Positions 1 through 7,807 of a stretch of DNA of 51,528 bases are shown here, piece by piece. The position numbers and the translations under genes were made by a program. Source of the DNA: an uncultured Saprospiraceae bacterium (lineage in GTDB: Bacteria > Bacteroidota > Bacteroidia > Chitinophagales > Saprospiraceae); NCBI GenBank assembly GCA_937944245.1, contig CALDYY010000083.1, positions 1-51,528 on the forward strand, in the 5' to 3' direction. A model generated the notes under the pieces. It was not told the origin of the DNA. It did no database searches and was given only the letters and a program-made list of their open reading frames with translations. The first letter of the stretch is position 1. Each line of letters opens with the position of its first letter.

Positions 1-156
1 AGCTTGTTTAAAAATTTTCTTTAGGTGAAAATCAATAGTTTGTGGTTCTGACAATAGGAAGGCGAGGGAATTTAGCGGGCTAAATGACTAAGCCTTACTG
101 AAGTCAGGTTCATAAAATATTGGTTTTCAGTAATTAAAAATTTAAACATGCTCTAA
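1..156. repeat. MITE-like palindromic repeat, copy 1 (left end cut by window)
   Basis: Matches the copy at 15127-15282 over 156 bases with six substitutions and no gaps. The right end ends in GCTCTAA, the inverse of the TTAGAGC that starts copy 2; here the first four bases lie outside the window. Nested inverted arms make nearly the whole element foldable: 27-37 with 118-128 (one G-T pair), 48-52 with 103-107, 59-63 with 92-96, and 71-75 with 80-84 around a CGGG loop. There is no open reading frame. Terminal inverted repeats, small size and flanking TA suggest a non-autonomous transposable element; the mobilising transposase is not in this window. Confidence 0.75.
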
Positions 157-201
157 AGTAACAAACCTTTAATAGATAAAAATTTACTCTAAAGTAATAA
201 A
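135..201. repeat. Duplicated end-like segment next to repeat copy 1
   Basis: The right end of the repeat (135-161) is followed by a second, slightly shorter version at 176-197. Both contain TAAAAATTTA and CTCTAAAGTAA, and the second lacks the six-base AACATG segment between them. It may be a decayed extra end of the same element or a trace of an earlier insertion. This stretch and the rest of 157-270 hold no gene. Confidence 0.4.
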
Positions 202-229
202 GTTAGTCTGTTGTTTTCATAACCCCTTT

Positions 230-243
230 ACGCTTTTAAGCGT
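230..243. promoter_or_regulatory. Short palindrome in the leader of the OmpA-family gene
   Basis: ACGCTT-tt-AAGCGT is a perfect 14-base palindrome 28 bases before the start codon at 271. It could be an operator or an RNA hairpin near the ribosome binding region (AGAGGTA at 254-260). No clear Bacteroidota promoter was found just upstream, so its role is only a guess. Confidence 0.25.
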
Positions 244-270
244 TTATAAAATCAGAGGTAATATTGGATT

Positions 271-2280
271 ATGGATAAAATGGGAAAATATATCATTGGG
301 TTAGCTGTTTTTATGCATCTTTTTGCAGCAGCTTGTACCTACACGCAAAAAGTAAGAGACGGGAAATTTGCCGTTGAACGAAAACAATATGCTGTTGCTA
401 TTCCAATGCTAAAGAAAGAATACAGCAAAGCAAAAACACGGTTGGAACGTGGTAAAATAGCATTCTTATTGGCGGAATCCTTTAAAGCTACTGGTCAACA
501 AGTAGATGCTATTGATTGGTACAGAGTAGCTTATGATAATCAATATGGTATTGAAGCCTTGAAAGCAAATGCACTGGCATTAAAACAAGCAGAACGCTAC
601 TCGGAGGCAATTGAGGCTTTTCGGCTGCTAGGATTAGAAATTGGAAGCCCTTATGAATATCGGAAAGAAATTGAAGCCTGTGAAAAAGCCATTCAATGGC
701 GTCAACTTGCTTTTAAACCCTACGAAATAGAAATAGTATCATTCAATAGCCGTGCCGCTGACTATGCACCACAGTTGTACAAAGATAATCAACTGGTATT
801 CACCTCTGATAGAAAATTATCAGACAAAGACCCGACTTACAACTGGACAGGCAGATCGTTCTCTAACTTGTTCGTTGTCAATCTTGAGAGCCGTCAAGTT
901 ACCCCTTTTGAACCAGAGTTAAACACTACCAACAATGAAGGATTGGCTGTATTCAATGCGAATTATTCAGAAGTGTATTTCACTCGTTGTTTTGGTGGAA
1001 AATTGGAAGATAGCTACTGCAAATTAATGATGAGTAAATGGGATGGGAATAGTTGGTCTGAGCCATCAATGCTACCTTTTGTAAAAGAGAATATTAACTA
1101 TGGTCAAGTTACTATTTCTAAAGATGGCAAGACGATGTATTTTGATTGCAATGACCCCGAAGGCTGGGGCGGTTCAGATATTTGGATGAGCCAAAAAGTA
1201 GGTAACGAGTGGTCAACCCCTCGCCTATTAGGTAGAAGTATCAATACTAATGGCAATGAGCGTTTTCCATTTCTGGATGCAGATACTTTATATTTTGCTT
1301 CTGATACCCATATCGGAATGGGTGGATTTGATATTTTTCGCTCCTACAAAGTGAATGATAATTGGATACCTGCCGAGAATTTGCAAACACCTATCAATTC
1401 AGGCGCAGATGATTTTGGCTATATCGTTGACCACAAAACAGCACGCAATAGTCAAGAAATTGAACAATTGGGTTACTTTACCTCCTCAAGGGAAGGTGGA
1501 GATGGCAAGGATGATATTTACAGATTTATTAAAAAAGTTCCACCACCGCCACCACCGCTATCACCAGAAGATTCTTTGAAAAAAGTTGAAAAACCATTAG
1601 CTTACAAAATGATTCTGGATGGTTATGTACTAGAAAAAATTTATGAAGTGCCGAATAATCCGAGTAGTCGAGTGCTAGGAAGAAAACCATTAGTAGGCGC
1701 AAAAGTACGCTTGGCAGCTACCACAGGTGAAAGAAAAGATATTGAAGTGGGGGAAGATGGCTATTTTAGTATTGACCTCACTGAAAATGCAGACTATCGC
1801 TTTTTAGCCTCTAAATCAGATTATTTAACTTCGTCAGAAAATTTTTCTACAAAGGATATTGCAAGAAATCCAAATGTACAAGAACAGCGTTTCGAAGTAG
1901 AGATTGTTCTCGAAAAAATATTCATCAATCAAGAAATTGTATTAGAAAATATCTATTACGATTTTGATAAATGGGATATTCGAGACGATGCCAAACCAAC
2001 ACTAGATAAATTAGCCAGTGATTTGCGTTTGAACCCAAATATTATCATTGAGTTATCGTCTCATACCGATTGCAGAGGAAATGACCGCTATAATCAGCAA
2101 CTCTCTCAACGCCGAGCGCAAAGTGCGGTAGAATATCTCATCAGTAAAGGAATTTCACCAGAACGTATGATTGCTATGGGCTATGGCGAAGCAGTATTAC
2201 GTGCAAATTGCGTTTGTGCACGATGTACTGAAGAGGAACACCAGCTAAATCGAAGAACAGCATTCAAGATTGTTAATTAA
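271..2280 (+). CDS. PorE-like OmpA-family lipoprotein (TPR, PD40 propeller, CRD, OmpA_C)
   Basis: Outer-membrane lipoprotein of 669 aa. A signal peptide ends in a relaxed lipobox with the acceptor at Cys22. Residues 30-145 look like TPR helices. Residues 155-420 hold PD40/WD40-like blades, with repeated YF-S-D and GG-D-I-W/F motifs. A proline run (424-429) leads to a carboxypeptidase-regulatory-like domain (445-545). Residues 560-669 are an OmpA peptidoglycan-binding domain with HTDCRGND and LSQRRAQSAVEYL; Asp600 and Arg615 fit the diaminopimelate-binding pair. This is the architecture of the T9SS component PorE, which ties PorP to peptidoglycan, but Bacteroidota carry many paralogues, so the assignment is to type only. 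AGAGGTA at 254-260 may serve as ribosome binding site. An alternative ATG lies at 280. mtnB follows after 16 bases. Confidence 0.85.
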   Translation: MDKMGKYIIGLAVFMHLFAAACTYTQKVRDGKFAVERKQYAVAIPMLKKEYSKAKTRLERGKIAFLLAESFKATGQQVDAIDWYRVAYDNQYGIEALKANALALKQAERYSEAIEAFRLLGLEIGSPYEYRKEIEACEKAIQWRQLAFKPYEIEIVSFNSRAADYAPQLYKDNQLVFTSDRKLSDKDPTYNWTGRSFSNLFVVNLESRQVTPFEPELNTTNNEGLAVFNANYSEVYFTRCFGGKLEDSYCKLMMSKWDGNSWSEPSMLPFVKENINYGQVTISKDGKTMYFDCNDPEGWGGSDIWMSQKVGNEWSTPRLLGRSINTNGNERFPFLDADTLYFASDTHIGMGGFDIFRSYKVNDNWIPAENLQTPINSGADDFGYIVDHKTARNSQEIEQLGYFTSSREGGDGKDDIYRFIKKVPPPPPPLSPEDSLKKVEKPLAYKMILDGYVLEKIYEVPNNPSSRVLGRKPLVGAKVRLAATTGERKDIEVGEDGYFSIDLTENADYRFLASKSDYLTSSENFSTKDIARNPNVQEQRFEVEIVLEKIFINQEIVLENIYYDFDKWDIRDDAKPTLDKLASDLRLNPNIIIELSSHTDCRGNDRYNQQLSQRRAQSAVEYLISKGISPERMIAMGYGEAVLRANCVCARCTEEEHQLNRRTAFKIVN

Positions 2281-2296
2281 CTTTGTCAGTAAAAGT

Positions 2297-2902
2297 ATGA
2301 GCCTTGCAGCACAAATGGTAAAAACCATTCACTTTTTATATTCAAAAGGATGGGGACCAGCCACTTCTTCTAATTACTCTTTTAGACTAGAAGGTGAAAG
2401 TAATTTTTATGTTTCGGAAAGCGGTGTAGATAAAGGAGATTTTAATGTTAATCACTTCTTAAAAGTATCAGCATTAGGCACGCCTATTGCCGATGCACGC
2501 AAGCCCTCCGCAGAAACTGCTTTACATAGTGTAATTTATGAGCTTTTTCCGCATGTACATTGCATATTGCATACACATAGTGTACTAAACACTATTCTAT
2601 CCCAGCATCTTGTGTATGATAAAAGCATTCAACTAAAAAATTACGAAATTTTGAAAGGTTTTGAAGGCATCAATACGCATGAGGTTTTGGTAAAATTGCC
2701 TATCTTTGAAAACACACAAAATATTCCGATATTAGCCTCGAAAATAAAGGACTACACCAAACAAAATTTGGACATGAAAGCTTTTCTAATTGCTGGACAT
2801 GGCATGTACACTTGGGGTAGCACTATTGCCGATGCTAAGCGACATGTGGAAATCATTGAATTTCTATTGGAGTGTGAATACAAAAAATTGTGTTTGATGT
2901 AA
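2297..2902 (+). CDS. mtnB: Methylthioribulose-1-phosphate dehydratase
   Basis: Class II aldolase-fold enzyme of about 201 aa that dehydrates 5-methylthioribulose 1-phosphate in the methionine salvage pathway (cytosol). Family signatures: GWGPATSSNYSFR near residue 18, SAETALH near 71, the metal ligands His92 and His94 in LHTHS, and a third His near 168 in IAGHGMYTWG. The frame is open from a TTG at 2270 that overlaps the preceding stop, but the ATG at 2297 gives the usual MSLAAQ-type start and family length, so it is preferred. It heads an mtnB-mtnD-mtnC run, with mtnD 30 bases downstream. Confidence 0.9.
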   Translation: MSLAAQMVKTIHFLYSKGWGPATSSNYSFRLEGESNFYVSESGVDKGDFNVNHFLKVSALGTPIADARKPSAETALHSVIYELFPHVHCILHTHSVLNTILSQHLVYDKSIQLKNYEILKGFEGINTHEVLVKLPIFENTQNIPILASKIKDYTKQNLDMKAFLIAGHGMYTWGSTIADAKRHVEIIEFLLECEYKKLCLM

Positions 2903-2932
2903 TCATTTTAGAACGAATAAAACAAAATAAAC

Positions 2933-3478
2933 ATGGCTTTTTTAACTATTCCTGATAAAAAAACGGTACTAAGAGAACCTAGTGCGATAAAAGATTTCTT
3001 GAACAAAAGAGGAGTTATTTTTGAGCAATGGGAAGCATCCATTCCTTTCAATGACGATGCGGATATGGATACTATTTTAAATGCTTATGCACATAAGTTA
3101 AAACCTTACATGAATGCTAACGGCTACCAGACAGCCGATGTGATTAATGTAACGCCAAGTACGCCAAATCTGGAAATGCTGCGCAATAAGTTCTTAACGG
3201 AGCATATTCATACAGAAGATGAAGTACGCTTTTTCGTGGATGGCGAAGGAATGTTTTGGTTTAATTTAGAAGGTGAAGAAGATGTATTTTGCGTAACTTG
3301 TGAAGCAGGCGATTTAATTTCCGTTCCAGCAAACACAAAACATTGGTTCGACCTTGGACCAAAAAATTTTGTTAAAGCTATTCGAGTATTCATTGACCAA
3401 TCGGGTTGGGTGCCTCACTATACCAATAGCGGTGTTGATGCACAATACAATGGCAGTGTTCCTTTAGCGGAAGCCTAA
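2933..3478 (+). CDS. mtnD: Acireductone dioxygenase
   Basis: Cupin dioxygenase of 181 aa that cleaves the acireductone intermediate of methionine salvage to the 2-keto acid precursor of methionine plus formate (iron form), or to off-pathway products (nickel form). The metal site is clear: His91 and His93 in EHIHTEDEVRFF, Glu97, and His137 in TKHWFDLG. Length and start are normal for the family. It lies between mtnB and mtnC, so three consecutive pathway steps are clustered. The genes for mtnA, mtnK and the final transaminase are not in the window. Confidence 0.95.
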   Translation: MAFLTIPDKKTVLREPSAIKDFLNKRGVIFEQWEASIPFNDDADMDTILNAYAHKLKPYMNANGYQTADVINVTPSTPNLEMLRNKFLTEHIHTEDEVRFFVDGEGMFWFNLEGEEDVFCVTCEAGDLISVPANTKHWFDLGPKNFVKAIRVFIDQSGWVPHYTNSGVDAQYNGSVPLAEA

Positions 3479-3481
3479 TTT

Positions 3482-3553
3482 TTGAGTAAAAATCATTTGC
3501 TGGATTGGTACAACTGGTTCAGCGAATACCTACCTTATACACACCATGATTAA
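3482..3553 (+). CDS. Possible 23-codon peptide between mtnD and mtnC
   Basis: A TTG-started frame fills almost all of the mtnD-mtnC gap and ends eight bases into mtnC. The predicted peptide is short and aromatic-rich, with DWYNWF and SEYLPYTHH. It could be a translated coupling peptide, a decayed extension of a neighbouring gene, or chance. No family was recognised. Evidence is limited to the open frame and its gene-like composition. Confidence 0.2.
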   Translation: MSKNHLLDWYNWFSEYLPYTHHD

Positions 3554-4232
3554 ATATGTACTCACCGATATTGAAGGAACGACGACAGATATAGCGTTTG
3601 TACATAAGGTTTTGTTTCCTTATGCTTATGAAAAGTTACCTGACTTCATACGCGGTCATCTTGAGGATATTGCTGTTCAGCAGTGTTTGGAAGAAGTAAA
3701 ACAGACCATTTTGGAAGAAAAAAAAATGGTTGCTGATGTAGAAAGATGCATTGAGCAATTATTGGTTTGGATAGAAACAGACCGTAAGCATCCAGCACTT
3801 AAATATCTACAAGGTTTGATTTGGGAAGAAGGTTACAAAAATAATAGTTTCAAAGGACACATCTATCCAGACGTTGTGCCTCAAATTAAGACATGGCGAA
3901 GCAAGGGCATCGGTATTGGCATCTACTCCTCTGGCTCGGTCGGTGCACAAAAATTACTGTTTGGATATAGCGATTACGGCGATTTAAACTATTTATTTGA
4001 CCATAATTTTGATACTAACATTGGGCATAAAAAGGAAGTGGGTTCTTACCAAAATATTGCTAACCATTTGGCATTGCCCCCCCAACAAATTTTATTTCTC
4101 TCGGACGTGGAAGCCGAATTAGATGCTGCTGAATTAGCAGGTTATCATACCATGCAGTTGGTAAGAGCAGGTACACCGACAAGTAAAAAACATACTACTG
4201 TAATTAATTTCCATCAGATTAGTTTCTTATAG
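3546..4232 (+). CDS. mtnC: Enolase-phosphatase E1 (acireductone synthase)
   Basis: HAD-superfamily bifunctional enolase/phosphatase of 228 aa. It converts 2,3-diketo-5-methylthiopentyl 1-phosphate to the acireductone used by MtnD. Motif I is TDIEGTTTD with the nucleophile at Asp8, in the E1-specific form with Glu10. GIYSSGSV is motif II, and LFLSDVEAELDAA holds the motif III acidic residues. Length is normal for the family. It is the last gene of the methionine salvage run; the next gene has its own promoter. Confidence 0.93.
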   Translation: MIKYVLTDIEGTTTDIAFVHKVLFPYAYEKLPDFIRGHLEDIAVQQCLEEVKQTILEEKKMVADVERCIEQLLVWIETDRKHPALKYLQGLIWEEGYKNNSFKGHIYPDVVPQIKTWRSKGIGIGIYSSGSVGAQKLLFGYSDYGDLNYLFDHNFDTNIGHKKEVGSYQNIANHLALPPQQILFLSDVEAELDAAELAGYHTMQLVRAGTPTSKKHTTVINFHQISFL

Positions 4233-4252
4233 GTGATTTTACTCATGTGAAC

Positions 4253-4283
4253 TTTATTTATTTCTCATAAGCTATTAACTTTG
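4253..4283 (+). promoter_or_regulatory. Putative Bacteroidota promoter for the TonB-dependent receptor
   Basis: TTTA at 4253-4256, a 19-base spacer, and TAACTTTG at 4276-4283. The -7 element matches TAnnTTTG fully and the -33 element matches three of four bases. Transcription would begin near 4290, about 23 bases before the ATG at 4313. No Fur-like operator was recognised. Confidence 0.45.
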
Positions 4284-4312
4284 ACGCTTGTTAAGACATA
4301 AACTATTTAAAA

Positions 4313-6499
4313 ATGAAATTCCTGACAACTTTTATCTTTTTTACTGTTGCATTTTTTTATCTTACTGCCCAGACAACCGATACCATAAAACAGCAAGCAT
4401 TGCAAGAAGTTACTATCAAAAGCTATCGTTTTCCACAGCAAGAATTAAGTAATTTACCTGAAGTACAAAAGGCTTACATTAATAGTGGCAAAAAAAATGA
4501 GGTGATCCAACTAGATGGAATGCCAGCAAATATTGTAGAAAAAACAGGTAGGCAACTTTTTGCAAAAATACCAGGTGTCTTTGTCTATGACATGGATGGC
4601 TCTGGCAACCAAATTAATATTGCCACTAGAGGACTTGACCCACACAGAAGTTGGGAATTTAATGTCCGCCAAAACGGTGTAATGACTAACTCTGATGTAT
4701 ATGGCTATCCAGCTAGCCATTACAGCCCGCCTATGGAGGCAATACAAAAAATTGAATTGATTCGTGGAACGGCTTCTCTTCAATACGGAGCGCAATTCGG
4801 AGGTATGATTGATTTTATCACCAAACAAGCCGATACGACTAAAGCATTTAGCTTTGAAAATGTTAGTTCAGTAGGTTCTTATGGTCTCTTTAGTACCTAC
4901 AATGCCATAGGAGGAAAAGTTGGAAAATGGTCTTACTACGCCTACTACCAAAGAAGAGTGTCTGACGGATATAGAGATAATGCAAGTTCCAATGCGCAAG
5001 CACAATTTGGAGCGTTAACCTATCATTTCACACCGAATATGCAACTAAAAGCAGAGATAGGTAGAAGTCAATACATTTATCAAATACCTGGTCCCTTAAC
5101 TGATGAACTATTTCAACAAAATCCAAGACAAAGCACAAGAACAAGAAATTTTTATGAACCTGACATTTATGTTCCTTCACTTACCTACTCTTGGCAAATA
5201 AATGCCCAAACTAGCATTGACTGGATTAGTTCAGCCGTTCTGGGTAGTAGAAATAGCGTTCAATTTATTGGACTTGCTAATATAAAAGATGAAATTAATC
5301 CAAATACTTTACAGTTTAGCAATAGGCAAGTGGATATTGACAAGTTCAATAGCTACACCAGCGAATTAAGATTAACCCATCATTACGAAATTGGTAAAGT
5401 GCAAAGCACCTTGGCAGCAGGCTTTCGCTACATTAATAACGATTTGCATAGAAGGCAAGTTGGTAAAGGTACAACTGGAAACGATTACGACCTAACTGTT
5501 GTAGAACCAAACTTCAGAAGGGATATTCGCTACAAAACAGAAAACGTTGCTTTTTCTGTGGAAAATCTATTTCGTTTGAATCAAAAACTTCAAGTATCCC
5601 CAGGATTTAGAATAGAAAATGGCACTAGTCGAATGCGCGGTGTAATTGCGTATTTGCCAGAAGACAGAGTACCAAATGACATAGAACATAAGTACGCATT
5701 GCTTGGTGTTAGTGCGCAATATCAAATGTTTCAGAATCTTCGACTATATGGCGGATGGTCGCAAGCCTATCGCCCAGTTATTTTTTCTGATGTCATTCCT
5801 CCTACTTTCCTCAATCGGGTGGATGAAAACTTAAAGGATGCTTTTGGGCATAATGCAGAACTTGGGATAAAAGGAAGTTTATCCAATCGTTTGAATTACG
5901 ATATAAACTTTTTTCAAGTCTTGTACCAAAATCGTATAGGGGATGTAGTAGAAACAGATGCTCAAGGCGAGACATTCATTCTAAGAACCAACATCGGCGA
6001 TAGCAGAACCAATGGCTTAGAAATGTATGTTGATTATAAAATTGCACAAAGCAATATCTATCGCTTCTCTATATTTAGTTCCACCTCTTATATGGATGGA
6101 AAATATTTAAGTGGAACGCTCAGAAGTGGCGACAAAAACATAGACCTTACAGGAAATGTATTGGAAACTGTACCAACATGGATAAGTAGAAATGGATTGC
6201 AAATGGCGTACAAACAATTTGCTGCAATTTTACAGTACAGTTACGTTTCAGATAGCTTTTCTGACCCTTTCAATACGACAACGCCAACGCCTGATGGCGC
6301 AAGAGGTATCGTCCCTGCCTATCAACTTTGGGATTTCAATATGTCCTATCGCTTGAACAGCACATGGATGCTACGTTTAGGGGTTAACAACTTTACGAAT
6401 GAGCAGTATTTTACAAAACGACCAGTAGGTTATCCAGGTGCAGGCGTTTGGAACTCCGATGGTAGAAGTATAGTTGCCACAGTGAGTGTAAAATTGTAA
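4313..6499 (+). CDS. TonB-dependent outer-membrane receptor, FecA-like
   Basis: Outer-membrane receptor of 728 aa. A signal peptide (1-20, ending TAQ) precedes a short N-terminal segment with a TonB-box-like stretch (EVTIKS), a plug domain (about 50-165) and a 22-strand barrel. The plug shows TRGLDPHRSWEFNVRQNG and IELIRGTASLQYGAQFGG, as in FecA/FhuA-type ferric siderophore or ferric citrate receptors. There is no N-terminal CarboxypepD_reg domain of the SusC type and no SusD partner, which argues against glycan uptake. The substrate cannot be told from sequence. It has its own promoter and a shared terminator with the convergent small lipoprotein gene. Confidence 0.9.
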   Translation: MKFLTTFIFFTVAFFYLTAQTTDTIKQQALQEVTIKSYRFPQQELSNLPEVQKAYINSGKKNEVIQLDGMPANIVEKTGRQLFAKIPGVFVYDMDGSGNQINIATRGLDPHRSWEFNVRQNGVMTNSDVYGYPASHYSPPMEAIQKIELIRGTASLQYGAQFGGMIDFITKQADTTKAFSFENVSSVGSYGLFSTYNAIGGKVGKWSYYAYYQRRVSDGYRDNASSNAQAQFGALTYHFTPNMQLKAEIGRSQYIYQIPGPLTDELFQQNPRQSTRTRNFYEPDIYVPSLTYSWQINAQTSIDWISSAVLGSRNSVQFIGLANIKDEINPNTLQFSNRQVDIDKFNSYTSELRLTHHYEIGKVQSTLAAGFRYINNDLHRRQVGKGTTGNDYDLTVVEPNFRRDIRYKTENVAFSVENLFRLNQKLQVSPGFRIENGTSRMRGVIAYLPEDRVPNDIEHKYALLGVSAQYQMFQNLRLYGGWSQAYRPVIFSDVIPPTFLNRVDENLKDAFGHNAELGIKGSLSNRLNYDINFFQVLYQNRIGDVVETDAQGETFILRTNIGDSRTNGLEMYVDYKIAQSNIYRFSIFSSTSYMDGKYLSGTLRSGDKNIDLTGNVLETVPTWISRNGLQMAYKQFAAILQYSYVSDSFSDPFNTTTPTPDGARGIVPAYQLWDFNMSYRLNSTWMLRLGVNNFTNEQYFTKRPVGYPGAGVWNSDGRSIVATVSVKL

Positions 6500-6509
6500 A
6501 ATTACTTCT

Positions 6510-6566
6510 AATTGAAAGCATTAGATGAGGTGAACTTTAAATTTGCCTTATCCAACGCTTTCAATT
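6510..6566. terminator. Bidirectional terminator between convergent genes
   Basis: Ten-base perfect inverted arms at 6510-6519 (AATTGAAAGC) and 6557-6566 (GCTTTCAATT), with further G-T-tolerant pairing inside (GATGAGG with CCTTATC) and a T-rich stretch after the right arm. It sits between the stop of the receptor gene and the end of the minus-strand lipoprotein gene. Confidence 0.6.
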
Positions 6567-6586
6567 TATTTTTGTGCTTATTCAAC

Positions 6587-6895
6587 TTACCGCTCTATCT
6601 TAACTTTATTGGTTATTATTTTGATGGTCTCTTCGTAAGTTTCTGGACTGAATGTAATAGTGGTATCCTTCAAAACAATATACTTTCCCAACTGTCTAAG
6701 TTTCTTATTGGAGCGAGTATCAATTTCGTATTCTACGAGATACAAACTTTCTTTGTAAGTTTCTGCATCAAATGTAATAATGGTATCCGTAACAACGCCC
6801 AAGAACGCATCCGGCACTTTTATTTCTACTGCTTTTTTAGACTGGCAAGCCAAAGCCATCCCTGTCAGGAAAGCTAACATTACAATTAATCTCAT
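6587..6895 (-). CDS. Small lipoprotein with an internal duplication
   Basis: A 102-aa predicted lipoprotein of unknown function. A hydrophobic signal ends in the lipobox ALAC with the acceptor at about residue 17, followed by QSKK. The mature part contains two similar units, one with DTIITFDAETYKES and one with DTTITFSPETYEET, so it probably arose by duplication of a ~35-residue unit; the DNA is also alike. The minus strand is preferred over the overlapping plus frame (6512-6877) because only it has a coherent lipoprotein signal. It converges on the receptor gene and diverges from truA. No family was recognised. Confidence 0.65.
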   Translation of the reverse strand: MRLIVMLAFLTGMALACQSKKAVEIKVPDAFLGVVTDTIITFDAETYKESLYLVEYEIDTRSNKKLRQLGKYIVLKDTTITFSPETYEETIKIITNKVKIER

Positions 6896-6975
6896 AAAAA
6901 ACTAATTTTGTGATGAATAAAACAGGTTACTCCTGTCTTTAGAATGCAAAAAAGAAAAATTAGTAACAACTTGAT

Positions 6976-7734
6976 ATGCGATATTTTGCAGAATTGGCAT
7001 ACAATGGAATGAACTATTGCGGTTGGCAGAAACAGCCTAACGAAGCAAGTGTACAAGAAACAATTGAGCAGGCATTGTCCACTATTTTGAGGCAGCCTAT
7101 TGAAATAGTTGGGTGTGGACGTACTGATACAGGTGTTCATGCGAGCCAGTATTTTATCCATTTTGATATAGAAGGCGTATTGCCTGAAGGTTTGATGCAC
7201 CGCCTAAATAAGTTTTTGCCCGATGATATTGCTATCTATCAATTTATGGAAATGCCTGATAACGCTCATGCTCGCTACGACGCATTTTACAGAAAATACG
7301 GTTATTACGTGAACACCCAAAAAAATCCTTTCTCAATAGAAACCGCTTATCATTTTCCTTTTGGCGCACAGCTCAATTTCCAGAAAATGCAAATGGCTGC
7401 CGAGTTACTTCTTGATTACGAAGCCTTTGCACCATTTTGCAAAACTAATACTGATGTAAAAACCATGAATTGTAAGATTATCCAATCAGAATGGGAATGG
7501 ATAGAACACAACAAAAAATTAGTTTACCATATTGCTGCCAATCGTTTTCTAAGAGGTATGGTACGGCTAATTGTTGGAATGTGCCTCAATGTTGGGTTAA
7601 ATAGAATTTCGATTGAAACAGTCAAGCAAAGTTTAGATACGCAGCAGCCACTTGCCAAAAGTTGGAGCGTACCGCCGCAAGGGCTATTTTTAGAAGAGAT
7701 AAAATATCCTTACATCCACACAAAAATTATATGA
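6976..7734 (+). CDS. truA: tRNA pseudouridine(38-40) synthase
   Basis: Cytosolic enzyme of 252 aa that converts uridines 38-40 in the tRNA anticodon arm to pseudouridine. The catalytic Asp51 is in the invariant GCGRTDTGVHA motif. FLRGMVRLIVG near the C-terminal third and the early YNGMNYCGWQKQP segment are also typical. Length is normal. It starts with ATG and lies 80 bases from the divergent lipoprotein gene. The next gene begins 73 bases downstream and could share its transcript. Confidence 0.96.
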   Translation: MRYFAELAYNGMNYCGWQKQPNEASVQETIEQALSTILRQPIEIVGCGRTDTGVHASQYFIHFDIEGVLPEGLMHRLNKFLPDDIAIYQFMEMPDNAHARYDAFYRKYGYYVNTQKNPFSIETAYHFPFGAQLNFQKMQMAAELLLDYEAFAPFCKTNTDVKTMNCKIIQSEWEWIEHNKKLVYHIAANRFLRGMVRLIVGMCLNVGLNRISIETVKQSLDTQQPLAKSWSVPPQGLFLEEIKYPYIHTKII

Positions 7735-7807
7735 ACGAATGCACTTAGTTCAAGTAAATCTCCTAATTTAACCCAAAAATTTAAACACTTCTCAAACATA
7801 GCTCAGT

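Noticed and set aside
1-160. Repeat copies as a structured regulatory RNA or riboswitch
   Set aside because: Terminal inverted repeats, two scattered copies in different contexts (before a gene and between convergent genes) and stem-disrupting differences fit a mobile element better.
1532-1562. CCACCGCCACCACCG-like run as a DNA repeat
   Set aside because: It encodes the proline linker of the OmpA-family protein and is too short to be a repeat element.
6512-6877. Plus-strand 121-codon frame overlapping the small lipoprotein gene
   Set aside because: It has no coherent signal or family motif, while the minus-strand frame has a lipobox and duplicated units; the first bases are also part of a terminator stem.
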